From JASGCK01 sp031538565 (GTDB taxonomy: Bacteria; Pseudomonadota; Gammaproteobacteria; Burkholderiales; Burkholderiaceae_C), in the NCBI GenBank assembly GCA_031538565.1, contig JAVKLS010000061.1:1-64000 (forward strand): a stretch of 64,000 nt of DNA, in the 5' to 3' direction. The position numbers and the translations under genes are program-made. The notes beneath the pieces are model-generated. The model did no database searches and was not told where the DNA came from. It worked only from the letters and a program-made list of their open reading frames with translations. Position 1 is the stretch's first letter, and every line of letters starts with the position of its first letter. Shown here in pieces: positions 35,371 through 43,376 of the stretch.

Positions 35371-35853
35371 CTATTTTTCAGTAGCAATTTCTGCGATCAT
35401 TTCAATTTCCACGCACGCACCAAGTGGCAGCTGTGCGACGCCAAAGGCTGATCGCGCATGACCGCCGATGCTGCTGCCAAAAACTTCCGCTATCAATTCA
35501 GAGGCGCCATTGGTGACAAGGTGCTGCTCGGTGTAGCTTTCGGTGGAGTTCACCAGTCCCATAATTTTGACGATGCGCGTGACGGCATTTAAATCTTTAC
35601 CTGCGGCTTGGCAAGCTGCCGCGAGTGTGCCCAGCAAATCAATTGCAACGGCGCGTGCCGCGGCTTGACCTTGCAAGGTTTGTGTATCGCCGCCCAGTTT
35701 GCCTGTCCATACCTTGCCATCTTTTTTAGCGATATGCCCGCTTAAAAAAATAAGATTGCCCGTTTGCACAAATGGCAAATAAGCAGCGGCGGGCGCGCCC
35801 ACAGGCGGAAGGCTAATACCCAGTTTGTTTAGTTTTTCGTATGGCGTTGTCAT
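35371..35853 (-). CDS. RidA-family enamine/imine deaminase
   Basis: A 160-residue YjgF/YER057c/UK114 family protein. RidA removes reactive enamine and imine intermediates made by PLP enzymes. The fold signature appears as FVQTGNLIFLSGHIA and PLGACVEIEMIAEIA near the end. The canonical catalytic Arg of the strict RidA subfamily cannot be placed with confidence, so it may be one of the Rid2-7 subfamilies. Divergent from comEC, 39 bases apart. The 187 bases downstream of it (35184-35370) hold two imperfect hairpins but no gene. Confidence 0.85.
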   Translation of the reverse strand: MTTPYEKLNKLGISLPPVGAPAAAYLPFVQTGNLIFLSGHIAKKDGKVWTGKLGGDTQTLQGQAAARAVAIDLLGTLAAACQAAGKDLNAVTRIVKIMGLVNSTESYTEQHLVTNGASELIAEVFGSSIGGHARSAFGVAQLPLGACVEIEMIAEIATEK

Positions 35854-35892
35854 GTAGGTGTTTCCTATAAATTTACTTGTAGAGTTGTGGGG

Positions 35893-38424
35893 ATGTTAGT
35901 GGCATTTTTTCTGGGCTTGGTGGCGGGCATTGCTGCTCAATTGCAACAAGCTTATCTCTGGACGTCTTTATTTTATATGGCGTGCGTGGCGTTTTCTGCT
36001 GCGGGCTTTGTGCTGTGCTGTTTATTTTTAGGCTGCCGCGAAGACCGGGGGTGGCTGCGCCGATTGCGGATGGCTTTGGTTTGTGCACTGGCTGCGATCG
36101 TGACGTTTGGCCTCACGGGTTGGCGCGCAACTAGTTATTTGAGTGCAGCCATCAACCCTGCGCTTGAGGGCAAGGACATCGAAGTTGTGGGCGTTGTCAG
36201 TGCCATGCCGCAGCGCTTAGATACGGGACTGCGCTTTCGTTTTGAGGTAGAGGCGGCGTATTTGGATGGCAAGTCCGTGACTTTGCCGCCGCGCTTGCTT
36301 TTGTCGTGGTACAGACGCGATTTCAATGACGATGGCACGTCGCTCGATTTGGAGCGTGCGAGCAGCACGCCGCGCGCGGGCGAGCGTTGGCAGTTTTTGG
36401 TGCGACTTAAAGCGCCGCATGGAAACAGCAACCCACACGGTTTTGACTACGAAATGTGGCTGTGGGAGCAGGGCATAGGCGCCACGGGCTATGTGCGCGA
36501 TAACCGCTACCAGTCGCGTCGCCTTGGGCGGCTTGCTGGGTGCGCGACGTGCAGCATGGAGCGTCTGCGTGGAGATGTGCGTGATCAAGTATTTCGGCGC
36601 CTAGGCGACGCAGTCAATCGCCCTGCCGCAGGCGTTATTGCGGCCTTGGTGGCGGGCGATCAAGCCGCCATCGAGCGATCGGATTGGGATATGTTTAGAG
36701 TCACGGGCGTGGCGCATTTGATGAGCATTTCGGGGCTACACATCACCATGTTTGCGTGGTTTGCCGCGTGGTTGGTGGGACTTGTGTGGCGGCGCTCGGT
36801 GCGATTGACGCCGCGTCTGTGTTTGTGGCTCCCCTCGGTTCATGCGGGGCAGATAGGCGGCGCGTTGCTAGCCACGCTGTATGCGTGGTTTTCGGGCTGG
36901 GGCGTGCCCGCGCAGCGCACGGTATGGATGCTGCTCATGTTCTCCATGCTGCGCTTGCTAGGACTGCGATGGCCTTGGTATGCCGTGTGGCTATTGGCCG
37001 CATCGCTTGTATTGGCGATTGATCCGTGGGCGATGTTTCAAGCGGGGTTTTGGTTGAGTTTTGTAGCGGTAGCGGTGCTGTTTGCCTCGGACACTACGCA
37101 AACGCAAACGCAAACGCAAACGCAAACGCAAACGACGATGCGCTTGCCAAGCGTCGCCTCGCCCCTTCTTCGTATGCTCCGCGAGCAATGGATCATCACG
37201 CTTGCGCTGGCGCCGCTGACACTGCTTTTGTTTCAGCAAGTCTCTCTGGTGGGACTGGTGGCAAACATGGTAGCAATTCCTGTGGTCACTCTTGTGGTCA
37301 CGCCGCTGGCGATGCTGGGCGTGATTTTTCATTCGCTATGGGACGCGGCCGCGCTGTGCATTGGCTATTTAATGGCACTACTCCAGTGGATGGCAGACCT
37401 GCCTTACGCGGTTTATGCCGCGCCTGCGCCGCCGCTTTATTGGAGCGCGCTGGCGGTGGTGGGGGGGGTGTTGTTTGTGGTGCCGCTGGGGAGTGGTGGC
37501 AAGGGGGATGACAAGGGTAATCGCAAGATCAAGGACTGGCGTGCTTTTGCGGGCAGGGCGATGGTGTCCGTGCTGTTATGTCTCCCTGCCTTGGTGTGGC
37601 AGCCGCATCGACCCGCGCAGGGTCATTTTGAATTGCTTGCGATTGATATTGGGCAAGGCAATGCGATTCTTGTTCGCACAAATGCGCACAGCTTGTTGTT
37701 TGACGCAGGACCGCGGTTTTCGCGTGAGAGCGATGCGGGTCATCGCACCATCGTGCCCCTGCTACGTGCGCTGGGTGAGCGACTGGATGTGCTGCTGCTG
37801 AGCCACAAAGACAGCGATCACACGGGCGGCGCGAAGGCGGTGCTGGCAGCGCAGCCCTCGGTGCGCGTGATGACCTCGGTGACTCGTCCATCCGATCTTG
37901 CGGCATTGGGTTTGCCTGCGCGTAGTGAACCTTGCCATGCAGGGCAAAGATGGATTTGGGATGAGGTGACATTTCAAGTGCTGCACCCTGCCCCGCAAGA
38001 TTTAAATCCAGACAAGCAGCGCAAACCCAACGCCATTGCCTGCGTATTAAAAATAACGGCGCAGTCAGGTGTGTCGGCGCTGCTCACCGCTGATATTGAA
38101 GCCCCGCAAGAGAAAGCGCTACGGGACTTGCAAGCCAACGCACTGCCTGCCACCGTGCTGCTTGTGCCACATCATGGCAGTAACACCTCGTCAAGCGAAG
38201 CGTTTATTGATGCAGTGCATCCCAAAATCGCGCTGGTGCAGGCGGGATACCGCAATCGTTTTTTGCATCCTCGCCCCGAGGTGATGGCGCGCTACAACCA
38301 ACGCAGCATTCAGATCATTGACTCCAGCAGTTGTGGCGCTGCGCTGTGGGTGAGTGATGTGCCAGAAAAAGTAGCGTGCCAGAGGGAAATCGAGCGCCAC
38401 TACTGGTTGCATGATGCGCGATAA
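35893..38424 (+). CDS. comEC: DNA uptake channel protein ComEC/Rec2
   Basis: Inner-membrane channel that takes single-stranded DNA into the cytoplasm during natural transformation. The 843-residue protein has all three parts: an N-terminal DUF4131 region, the central multi-helix Competence domain (MSISGLHITMFAWFAAWLVG, AQRTVWMLLMFSMLRLLG) and a C-terminal metallo-beta-lactamase-like domain with LLLSHKDSDHTGGAKA and VPHHGSNTSSSEAFID. Start ATG 35893 has AGAG 8 bases upstream; a GTG six bases earlier is possible. It carries a Thr-Gln repeat (about residues 402-414) encoded by a hexanucleotide tract between membrane helices. Along with pilD it suggests competence. Confidence 0.94.
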   Translation: MLVAFFLGLVAGIAAQLQQAYLWTSLFYMACVAFSAAGFVLCCLFLGCREDRGWLRRLRMALVCALAAIVTFGLTGWRATSYLSAAINPALEGKDIEVVGVVSAMPQRLDTGLRFRFEVEAAYLDGKSVTLPPRLLLSWYRRDFNDDGTSLDLERASSTPRAGERWQFLVRLKAPHGNSNPHGFDYEMWLWEQGIGATGYVRDNRYQSRRLGRLAGCATCSMERLRGDVRDQVFRRLGDAVNRPAAGVIAALVAGDQAAIERSDWDMFRVTGVAHLMSISGLHITMFAWFAAWLVGLVWRRSVRLTPRLCLWLPSVHAGQIGGALLATLYAWFSGWGVPAQRTVWMLLMFSMLRLLGLRWPWYAVWLLAASLVLAIDPWAMFQAGFWLSFVAVAVLFASDTTQTQTQTQTQTQTTMRLPSVASPLLRMLREQWIITLALAPLTLLLFQQVSLVGLVANMVAIPVVTLVVTPLAMLGVIFHSLWDAAALCIGYLMALLQWMADLPYAVYAAPAPPLYWSALAVVGGVLFVVPLGSGGKGDDKGNRKIKDWRAFAGRAMVSVLLCLPALVWQPHRPAQGHFELLAIDIGQGNAILVRTNAHSLLFDAGPRFSRESDAGHRTIVPLLRALGERLDVLLLSHKDSDHTGGAKAVLAAQPSVRVMTSVTRPSDLAALGLPARSEPCHAGQRWIWDEVTFQVLHPAPQDLNPDKQRKPNAIACVLKITAQSGVSALLTADIEAPQEKALRDLQANALPATVLLVPHHGSNTSSSEAFIDAVHPKIALVQAGYRNRFLHPRPEVMARYNQRSIQIIDSSSCGAALWVSDVPEKVACQREIERHYWLHDAR
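37096..37134 (+). repeat. Hexanucleotide repeat (ACGCAA)6 plus ACG in comEC
   Basis: Six perfect tandem units and a half unit, 39 bases, encoding alternating Thr-Gln. It is the same length as the repeat in the Wzz-like gene but with a different unit. Frame-neutral if whole units are gained or lost. Confidence 0.97.
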
Positions 38425-38504
38425 CTTGCGCCGCACGGTCATTGCAAGGGGCCATGCATACGCTCTTCTAGCATCGTGGATGGGTTTGACGCACAATTGG
38501 AAGG

Positions 38505-39167
38505 ATGTCAAAGTCAAAAACTCTCCAGCAACTATTTGATAACAACCGCGACTGGGCCGCGCAAATGGAGCGCGAACAGCCAGGTTTTTTTAATCAACTC
38601 AAAGGGCAGCAAACCCCCAAATACTTATGGATTGGGTGCTCAGACTCGCGTGTGCCTGCCAATCAAATTACAGGGCTTGCGCCTGGCGAAGTGTTTGTGC
38701 ATCGCAATGTGGCTAATCTTGTGCCGCACTCCGATTTAAATGCGCTTTCGGTCATTCAATATGCGGTTGAGCACCTCAAGGTCGAGCACATCATCGTGGT
38801 GGGACATTACGGCTGCGGCGGCATAGAGGCCGCGTCGCGCGGCAAACGCATTGGGCTTGCGGATAACTGGCTGCGTCACGTCGTTGATGTGAAGCTGCGC
38901 CATCGCCATCGCCTCATGCATTTATGTCAGCTTGACCAAGAAAACTCGCTGTGCGAAATGAATGTCATTGAGCAAGTCGGCAACGTAGCAATGTCCAATG
39001 TGCTGCAAGACGCTTGGTCGGGTGGACAAAATGTATCGGTGCACGGCTGGGTGTATGGGCTTGGGGACGGACTGGTCAAAGATTTGGACGTCACCATGAG
39101 TCGTGCCGATGAAGTGGTATCCGTCTTTAGCCGTGCGATTAAGCGGTATCCGCGAGGGGACGCTTAG
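38505..39167 (+). CDS. can: Beta-class carbonic anhydrase
   Basis: Interconverts CO2 and bicarbonate. The 220-residue protein has the zinc ligands Cys45 (WIGCSDSRVPA, with Asp47 and Arg49), His101 and Cys104 (VVGHYGCGG). The start is preceded by GGAAGG. It lies 80 bases after comEC. Its last 29 bases overlap the convergent mvaB 3' end. With the gamma-type protein at 18076, the window holds two unrelated carbonic anhydrase families. Confidence 0.96.
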   Translation: MSKSKTLQQLFDNNRDWAAQMEREQPGFFNQLKGQQTPKYLWIGCSDSRVPANQITGLAPGEVFVHRNVANLVPHSDLNALSVIQYAVEHLKVEHIIVVGHYGCGGIEAASRGKRIGLADNWLRHVVDVKLRHRHRLMHLCQLDQENSLCEMNVIEQVGNVAMSNVLQDAWSGGQNVSVHGWVYGLGDGLVKDLDVTMSRADEVVSVFSRAIKRYPRGDA

Positions 39168-40068
39168 CCAGTAAAGCCTTTGCGGTTCGGGAGTTGGTTG
39201 GACGACCAAGCTGCTGGCTGATAAATTGCCCTGCATCCACTAACGCATCTAAATCAATGCCCGTCTCTATGTCCATGCCGTGCAGCATATAGACCACATC
39301 CTCGGTTGCTACGTTTCCTGTTGCCCCTTTGGCGTAAGGGCAGCCGCCTAGCCCCGCAATGGACGTATCAAAAGTCGCCACGCCCATCTCTAGCGCCGCC
39401 AAAGTGTTGGCAAGTGCTTGTCCGTAAGTGTCGTGAAAATGTCCTGACACATCCGCCAGATCAAAAGACTGCAGCACGCGCTCAAACACCGCTTGCACTT
39501 TGCGCGGCGTGCCTGTGCCAATGGTGTCTGGTACACCCATGTGCTGCACGCCCATGTCTTTTTGCGCACGGGCGATGCGTCCCACCACGGCGGGATCGAC
39601 TTCGCCCTCGTACGGGCAACCCAGCGCACACGAGACCGTGCCGCGCACGGACAGTCCTGCCGCTCGCGCGTTTGACACGACGGGTGCAATGCGCTCCAAA
39701 CTCTCGTCAATAGAACAATTGATATTTTTTTGACTAAACGATTCGGTGGCTGCTAAAAACACCACAATCTCTTGCGGACGAAGTTGCAAAGGCAAATCCA
39801 GCAATGCTTCCAAGCCCTTCATGTTGGGCATGAGTGCGGAATAACGCACATTTGCTTTGCGCTCAATGCCCGCCAAGACCAGTACGTTGTCCTTCATTTG
39901 TGCAACCCACTTGGGCGAGACAAAACTTGTCGCTTCAATGGCGCGAAGCCCAGCGTTTTGCAAGCGGTGGATGAGCTCGATTTTGACTTCGGTGGGCACA
40001 AGCATTTTTTCGTTTTGCAGGCCGTCGCGTGGTCCCACATCAACCAAGGTCACCTTGCTGGGAATCAT
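39139..40068 (-). CDS. mvaB: Hydroxymethylglutaryl-CoA lyase
   Basis: Splits HMG-CoA to acetyl-CoA and acetoacetate in leucine breakdown. The 309-residue TIM-barrel protein starts with VDVGPRDGLQNEK (substrate and metal residues) and has the family signature with the catalytic Cys in GLGGCPYAKGATGNVATEDV. The rest of the leucine pathway (liu genes) is not adjacent. It overlaps the dienelactone hydrolase-like gene by 4 bases; DinB, hydrolase and lyase are therefore one operon. Confidence 0.95.
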   Translation of the reverse strand: MIPSKVTLVDVGPRDGLQNEKMLVPTEVKIELIHRLQNAGLRAIEATSFVSPKWVAQMKDNVLVLAGIERKANVRYSALMPNMKGLEALLDLPLQLRPQEIVVFLAATESFSQKNINCSIDESLERIAPVVSNARAAGLSVRGTVSCALGCPYEGEVDPAVVGRIARAQKDMGVQHMGVPDTIGTGTPRKVQAVFERVLQSFDLADVSGHFHDTYGQALANTLAALEMGVATFDTSIAGLGGCPYAKGATGNVATEDVVYMLHGMDIETGIDLDALVDAGQFISQQLGRPTNSRTAKALLAKRPLADTA

Positions 40069-40868
40069 TGAAAGCTCCTTTTTAGAAACTCAATCATCAA
40101 AGTTTGAGATGCCGCTTTTGCCGTGGGCTCTTTTCCTGCATGGACAAACTTTTTTGTCGCGGGACTGATGATGCCTTTAATGGTGCTCACAGGCCAGGCG
40201 CTATCAAAGCCGTGGTGCGCGTGTGCGTAGGTCGTGGCTTGAATGAGGTCGGGGTAGCGTGCCGCCAAGGCTTGGCAAGTGGCGGGTGGGGTCCAGTCAT
40301 CGCTTTCGCCTAGCAGCATCAAAACAGGCTGCTGGGGTCGCCAATCTTGAGGTAGCTGGGGCGGGTCGCAACTGGGATAAAACGCTACAAAGGCACGCGG
40401 TGCAGCTGCGTAGTTGACGTTTTGACCGCTAGAGAGCAAGGCGCTGGATCCGCCGTGACTCCAGCCCACAACGCCTAGGCGCGAGCTGTCCACCATCGCT
40501 TGTTGGCTCAACCATTGCAAGGCAGCTTGTACGTCCCCGACGCGAATGGCGGGAGATACGTTTTGCAAATTTCGACACACCGAGCGCTTGTTCCGCCCCG
40601 AGAGGCTATCGACAAAGAGCACATGCCAGCCTTGTTGATTGAGCAGCCGCGCATAGCTGTTGCTGCGTGCGTTGGGTTTATGGGGCTTTTCGAGCATGCC
40701 ACCACATCCGTGCAAAGCCACAACGGCTGGGGCTTTTAGATTTTTAGTTGTTTGGGCAGCATAAAAATAGCCGTCTAGCTGCGTGCCGTGGTTATCGAAC
40801 TGAATGTGCGTTTGCGCTTGCGCGCGAGCCACCAGCACAGCGCATACACACAGCAGTAAAAATTTCAT
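40065..40868 (-). CDS. Secreted dienelactone hydrolase-like alpha/beta hydrolase
   Basis: A 267-residue periplasmic alpha/beta hydrolase with a signal peptide (MKFLLLCVCAVLVARAQAQ). The nucleophile motif is GWSHGG, i.e. Ser rather than the Cys of true dienelactone hydrolases; the Asp is in GESDDWTPPA and the His in HAHHGFDSAW. The natural ester or lactone is unknown. It overlaps DinB upstream and mvaB downstream by 4 bases each. Confidence 0.86.
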   Translation of the reverse strand: MKFLLLCVCAVLVARAQAQTHIQFDNHGTQLDGYFYAAQTTKNLKAPAVVALHGCGGMLEKPHKPNARSNSYARLLNQQGWHVLFVDSLSGRNKRSVCRNLQNVSPAIRVGDVQAALQWLSQQAMVDSSRLGVVGWSHGGSSALLSSGQNVNYAAAPRAFVAFYPSCDPPQLPQDWRPQQPVLMLLGESDDWTPPATCQALAARYPDLIQATTYAHAHHGFDSAWPVSTIKGIISPATKKFVHAGKEPTAKAASQTLMIEFLKRSFQ

Positions 40869-41365
40869 TGAGCTTCTTTTTGTAAAAAGTCAATCAAATC
40901 AAGATCGGGGCTCGACTCTCCCATGATGGATAGCGCTGCTGCGATTTGTCCGCGGTGATGTGTAGCGTGTTTGAAGACGTGAATGAGTGCTGGCACAAAG
41001 GGCATGGACACATTTTTCCCGCGCGATGTGCTGTAGGTTAAAGCACCGTTGAGACGTTTGTCGCTAAGGCCTTCAATCATGGAAGTCCAGGCCGCCGCCG
41101 CCGCCGCTTGACGCTTGGCAAGTGTGGCTCTGTCCATTTCGATTTCTTCGTTTAGCTCAACGGCAGGCGAATTGCCCTCGGTAAAACGCCTGTACCACAA
41201 TAAATGTTCACCGACCAAAAGGTGATTGAGCGTGCCGTGAACGGATTTGGAAAATAAACCCACATCGCGGCGGTAATCGTTTTCGCTTAAACGTGCAATA
41301 TGTTCACTTAAACGCTGCGTTGCCCAGACGTGGTAGCGGGCAAGAGTGAGTAAATGGGTTCGCAT
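40865..41365 (-). CDS. DinB-family four-helix protein
   Basis: A 166-residue DinB-fold protein. The three metal-binding His expected in the family are present in TLNHLLVGEHLLW and HVFKHATHHRGQIAAAL. Members include thiol transferases and damage-inducible proteins; the role here is unknown. A run of five Ala comes from a GCC repeat. I start at ATG 41365 (MRTHLLTLARYHVWAT); a TTG 11 codons earlier is less likely. First gene of DinB-hydrolase-mvaB, divergent from the Ubi hydroxylase. Confidence 0.86.
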   Translation of the reverse strand: MRTHLLTLARYHVWATQRLSEHIARLSENDYRRDVGLFSKSVHGTLNHLLVGEHLLWYRRFTEGNSPAVELNEEIEMDRATLAKRQAAAAAAWTSMIEGLSDKRLNGALTYSTSRGKNVSMPFVPALIHVFKHATHHRGQIAAALSIMGESSPDLDLIDFLQKEAQ

Positions 41366-41444
41366 AAAGTGGTTGAGCTGAGAGTTTAAAAATGTCAATG
41401 ATGTGTTTCGGATGGATTATGCCGCCACTTCTTACAATGCCTGC

Positions 41445-42608
41445 ATGACTTCATTCGCATCTTCTTTTGATGTTTGCATTCACGGCGCGGGCTTTGTGGG
41501 GCGGACGTTGGCGCTTTTATTGGCTGGGCAAGGTATGCGTGTGGCGCTACTGGCGGATGCGGTAACAGATGCTGCGGCAAAAGATATTCGTGCTTTTTCC
41601 TTAAACAGCGCATCTAAAAATTTATTGACACGCATTCAAGCCTGGCCTGCGCGGGCTGCAGTCACCCCCGTATCTTGCATGAAGGTGTTTGGTGATGCGG
41701 GCGGCGAGCTGGTGTTCAACAGCAAACTCGACGGCAATAGCGCGCAAGCACTCAATTGGATTGTTGATGTTCCTGTTTTAGAAGGCGCGCTGAAAGAGCA
41801 AGTTGCAGGTGAACCACGCATTCAAAGCTTTGCAAGCAATGCAAAATTGCAAGCCAAACTTCACGTGCTGTGTGACGCACGAGCACTTCAAGCGCCAAGC
41901 GGTGTATCGGCGCAGCTTGGCATTTCGCACGAGACGATTCGTTATCCGCAGCACGCATTAGCGGCAAGGCTTGTGTGTGAAGAGGGCCATGACAGTGCAG
42001 CTCGGCAATGGTTTAGCGCGGCGGGCGACGTTTTGGCTTTGTTGCCAATGAACGAGCACGCGGGTCATCAAGTTGCGCTGGTATGGTCGTTAGAGTCTGA
42101 GCACGCCAAGACGATGCTGGCGTGCCCAGATCTTGAGTTTTTGACAAGTTTAGAAGCGGCGTGTGGCAAATCTTTAGGCAGGGTGCGGCTTGTGAGTGAG
42201 CGGACGCTGTGGCCACTCAAGCTCACAAAAGTGCGTCCGTGGACAGGCGCACACGCCAGTTTGGGCGCGTGGGTTCTGGCGGGTGACGCCGCGCACACCA
42301 TGCATCCGTTGGCAGGGCAAGGTTTGAATGTGGGCTTGGGCGATGCAGCACTGCTTGCACAAATGCTGGAGAGCATTCGCGGTGCGTCACCATTTTTTGC
42401 GCCATCCCATACGGCGTTGATGCGCGCCTTGCGCGGCTACGCACGTAAGAGGCAGGCGGCGTTTGCGCCTATTGCGGGCGTGACGGATGGATTGCATTGG
42501 CTGTTTTCGCACCCCTATCAAGTGGTTGTGTGTGTGCGCAACTTCGGTCTGTCGTGGCTTAATAGAACCCGTGGCATTAAACAAATCCTCACTCACCAAG
42601 CACAATAA
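41445..42608 (+). CDS. UbiH/UbiF/VisC-family FAD-dependent hydroxylase
   Basis: A 387-residue flavoprotein hydroxylase of the COQ6 family that adds hydroxyl groups to the ubiquinone ring. It has the FAD-binding GAGFVGRTLALLLAGQGMRV at the N-terminus and the second motif GDAAHTMHPLAGQGLNVGLGDAALLA near 285. Which ring position is modified (UbiH, UbiF, UbiI or UbiM) cannot be decided. ATG 41445 is chosen from the conserved start; the frame upstream is not conserved. dsbC follows after 6 bases. Confidence 0.9.
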   Translation: MTSFASSFDVCIHGAGFVGRTLALLLAGQGMRVALLADAVTDAAAKDIRAFSLNSASKNLLTRIQAWPARAAVTPVSCMKVFGDAGGELVFNSKLDGNSAQALNWIVDVPVLEGALKEQVAGEPRIQSFASNAKLQAKLHVLCDARALQAPSGVSAQLGISHETIRYPQHALAARLVCEEGHDSAARQWFSAAGDVLALLPMNEHAGHQVALVWSLESEHAKTMLACPDLEFLTSLEAACGKSLGRVRLVSERTLWPLKLTKVRPWTGAHASLGAWVLAGDAAHTMHPLAGQGLNVGLGDAALLAQMLESIRGASPFFAPSHTALMRALRGYARKRQAAFAPIAGVTDGLHWLFSHPYQVVVCVRNFGLSWLNRTRGIKQILTHQAQ

Positions 42609-42614
42609 GGAACT

Positions 42615-43376
42615 ATGAAAATCACTAACTCAACTCACGCACGCACACTTTACTTTTTTGCATCCATGACGCTACAAGCCTTGCTGGGCGTAGCCTCTTG
42701 TAGTGTGATTGCACAAGAGGATGTGATTCGAAAAAACCTTCCAGTGCATATGCCTAAGCTGCCCAAAATTACCGAAGTGACACAGTCTCCCATTAAAGGT
42801 TTGTACGAAATTCGTTTGGGTGAATCTGATATTTATTACACCGATGCGGCTGGAAGCTATCTTATCGAGGGGCAACTCATTGATGCGAAGTTGGGAAAAA
42901 ATCTGACCGAGGAGCGGGTGAACAAACTTACGGCAGTTGACTTTAAAAACTTGCCACTCAAGGACGCCATCACCATTAAGCGCGGTACGGGGGCTCGCAA
43001 AATAGCCGTGTTTGCAGACCCGAACTGCGGTTATTGCAAACACTTTGAAGCGCAATTGCAAAAGATTGACAACATCACGGTGCATCTTTTTCTTCTTCCC
43101 GTTTTAGGCGCAGATTCGGCTGAAAAATCTAAATCGATTTGGTGCTCCGCGGATAGGGGGAAAACGTGGCAAGACTGGATGCTGAACGAAGTGCCTTTGC
43201 CAAGCAAACCCAAGTGCGCTACGGAGGCGATGGGGCGCAATTTGGAGTTTGCTGCAAAGCACCGCATCACGGGCACGCCCACGGCATTTTTAGCAGACGG
43301 CACGCGCATTCCTGGTGCGGTCAGCAGTACGCAGCTCGAAAAACTATTGGCAGACGTTAAAACCAATGGAAAGTGA
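42615..43376 (+). CDS. dsbC: Thiol:disulfide interchange protein DsbC
   Basis: Periplasmic disulfide isomerase that corrects wrong disulfides. The 253-residue precursor has a signal peptide (cleavage expected around residue 30-34), a dimerisation domain (about 55-110), and a thioredoxin domain with active site Cys138-Gly-Tyr-Cys141 (DPNCGYCKHF) and the cis-Pro loop TGTPTAF. AAGGAA precedes ATG 42615. Overlaps the M61 peptidase start by 11 bases, so Ubi hydroxylase, dsbC and peptidase probably share a transcript. Confidence 0.95.
   Translation: MKITNSTHARTLYFFASMTLQALLGVASCSVIAQEDVIRKNLPVHMPKLPKITEVTQSPIKGLYEIRLGESDIYYTDAAGSYLIEGQLIDAKLGKNLTEERVNKLTAVDFKNLPLKDAITIKRGTGARKIAVFADPNCGYCKHFEAQLQKIDNITVHLFLLPVLGADSAEKSKSIWCSADRGKTWQDWMLNEVPLPSKPKCATEAMGRNLEFAAKHRITGTPTAFLADGTRIPGAVSSTQLEKLLADVKTNGK

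Noticed and set aside
41090..41112. GCC trinucleotide repeat in the DinB gene
   Set aside because: Short and explained by five Ala codons; no sign of expansion beyond normal coding.
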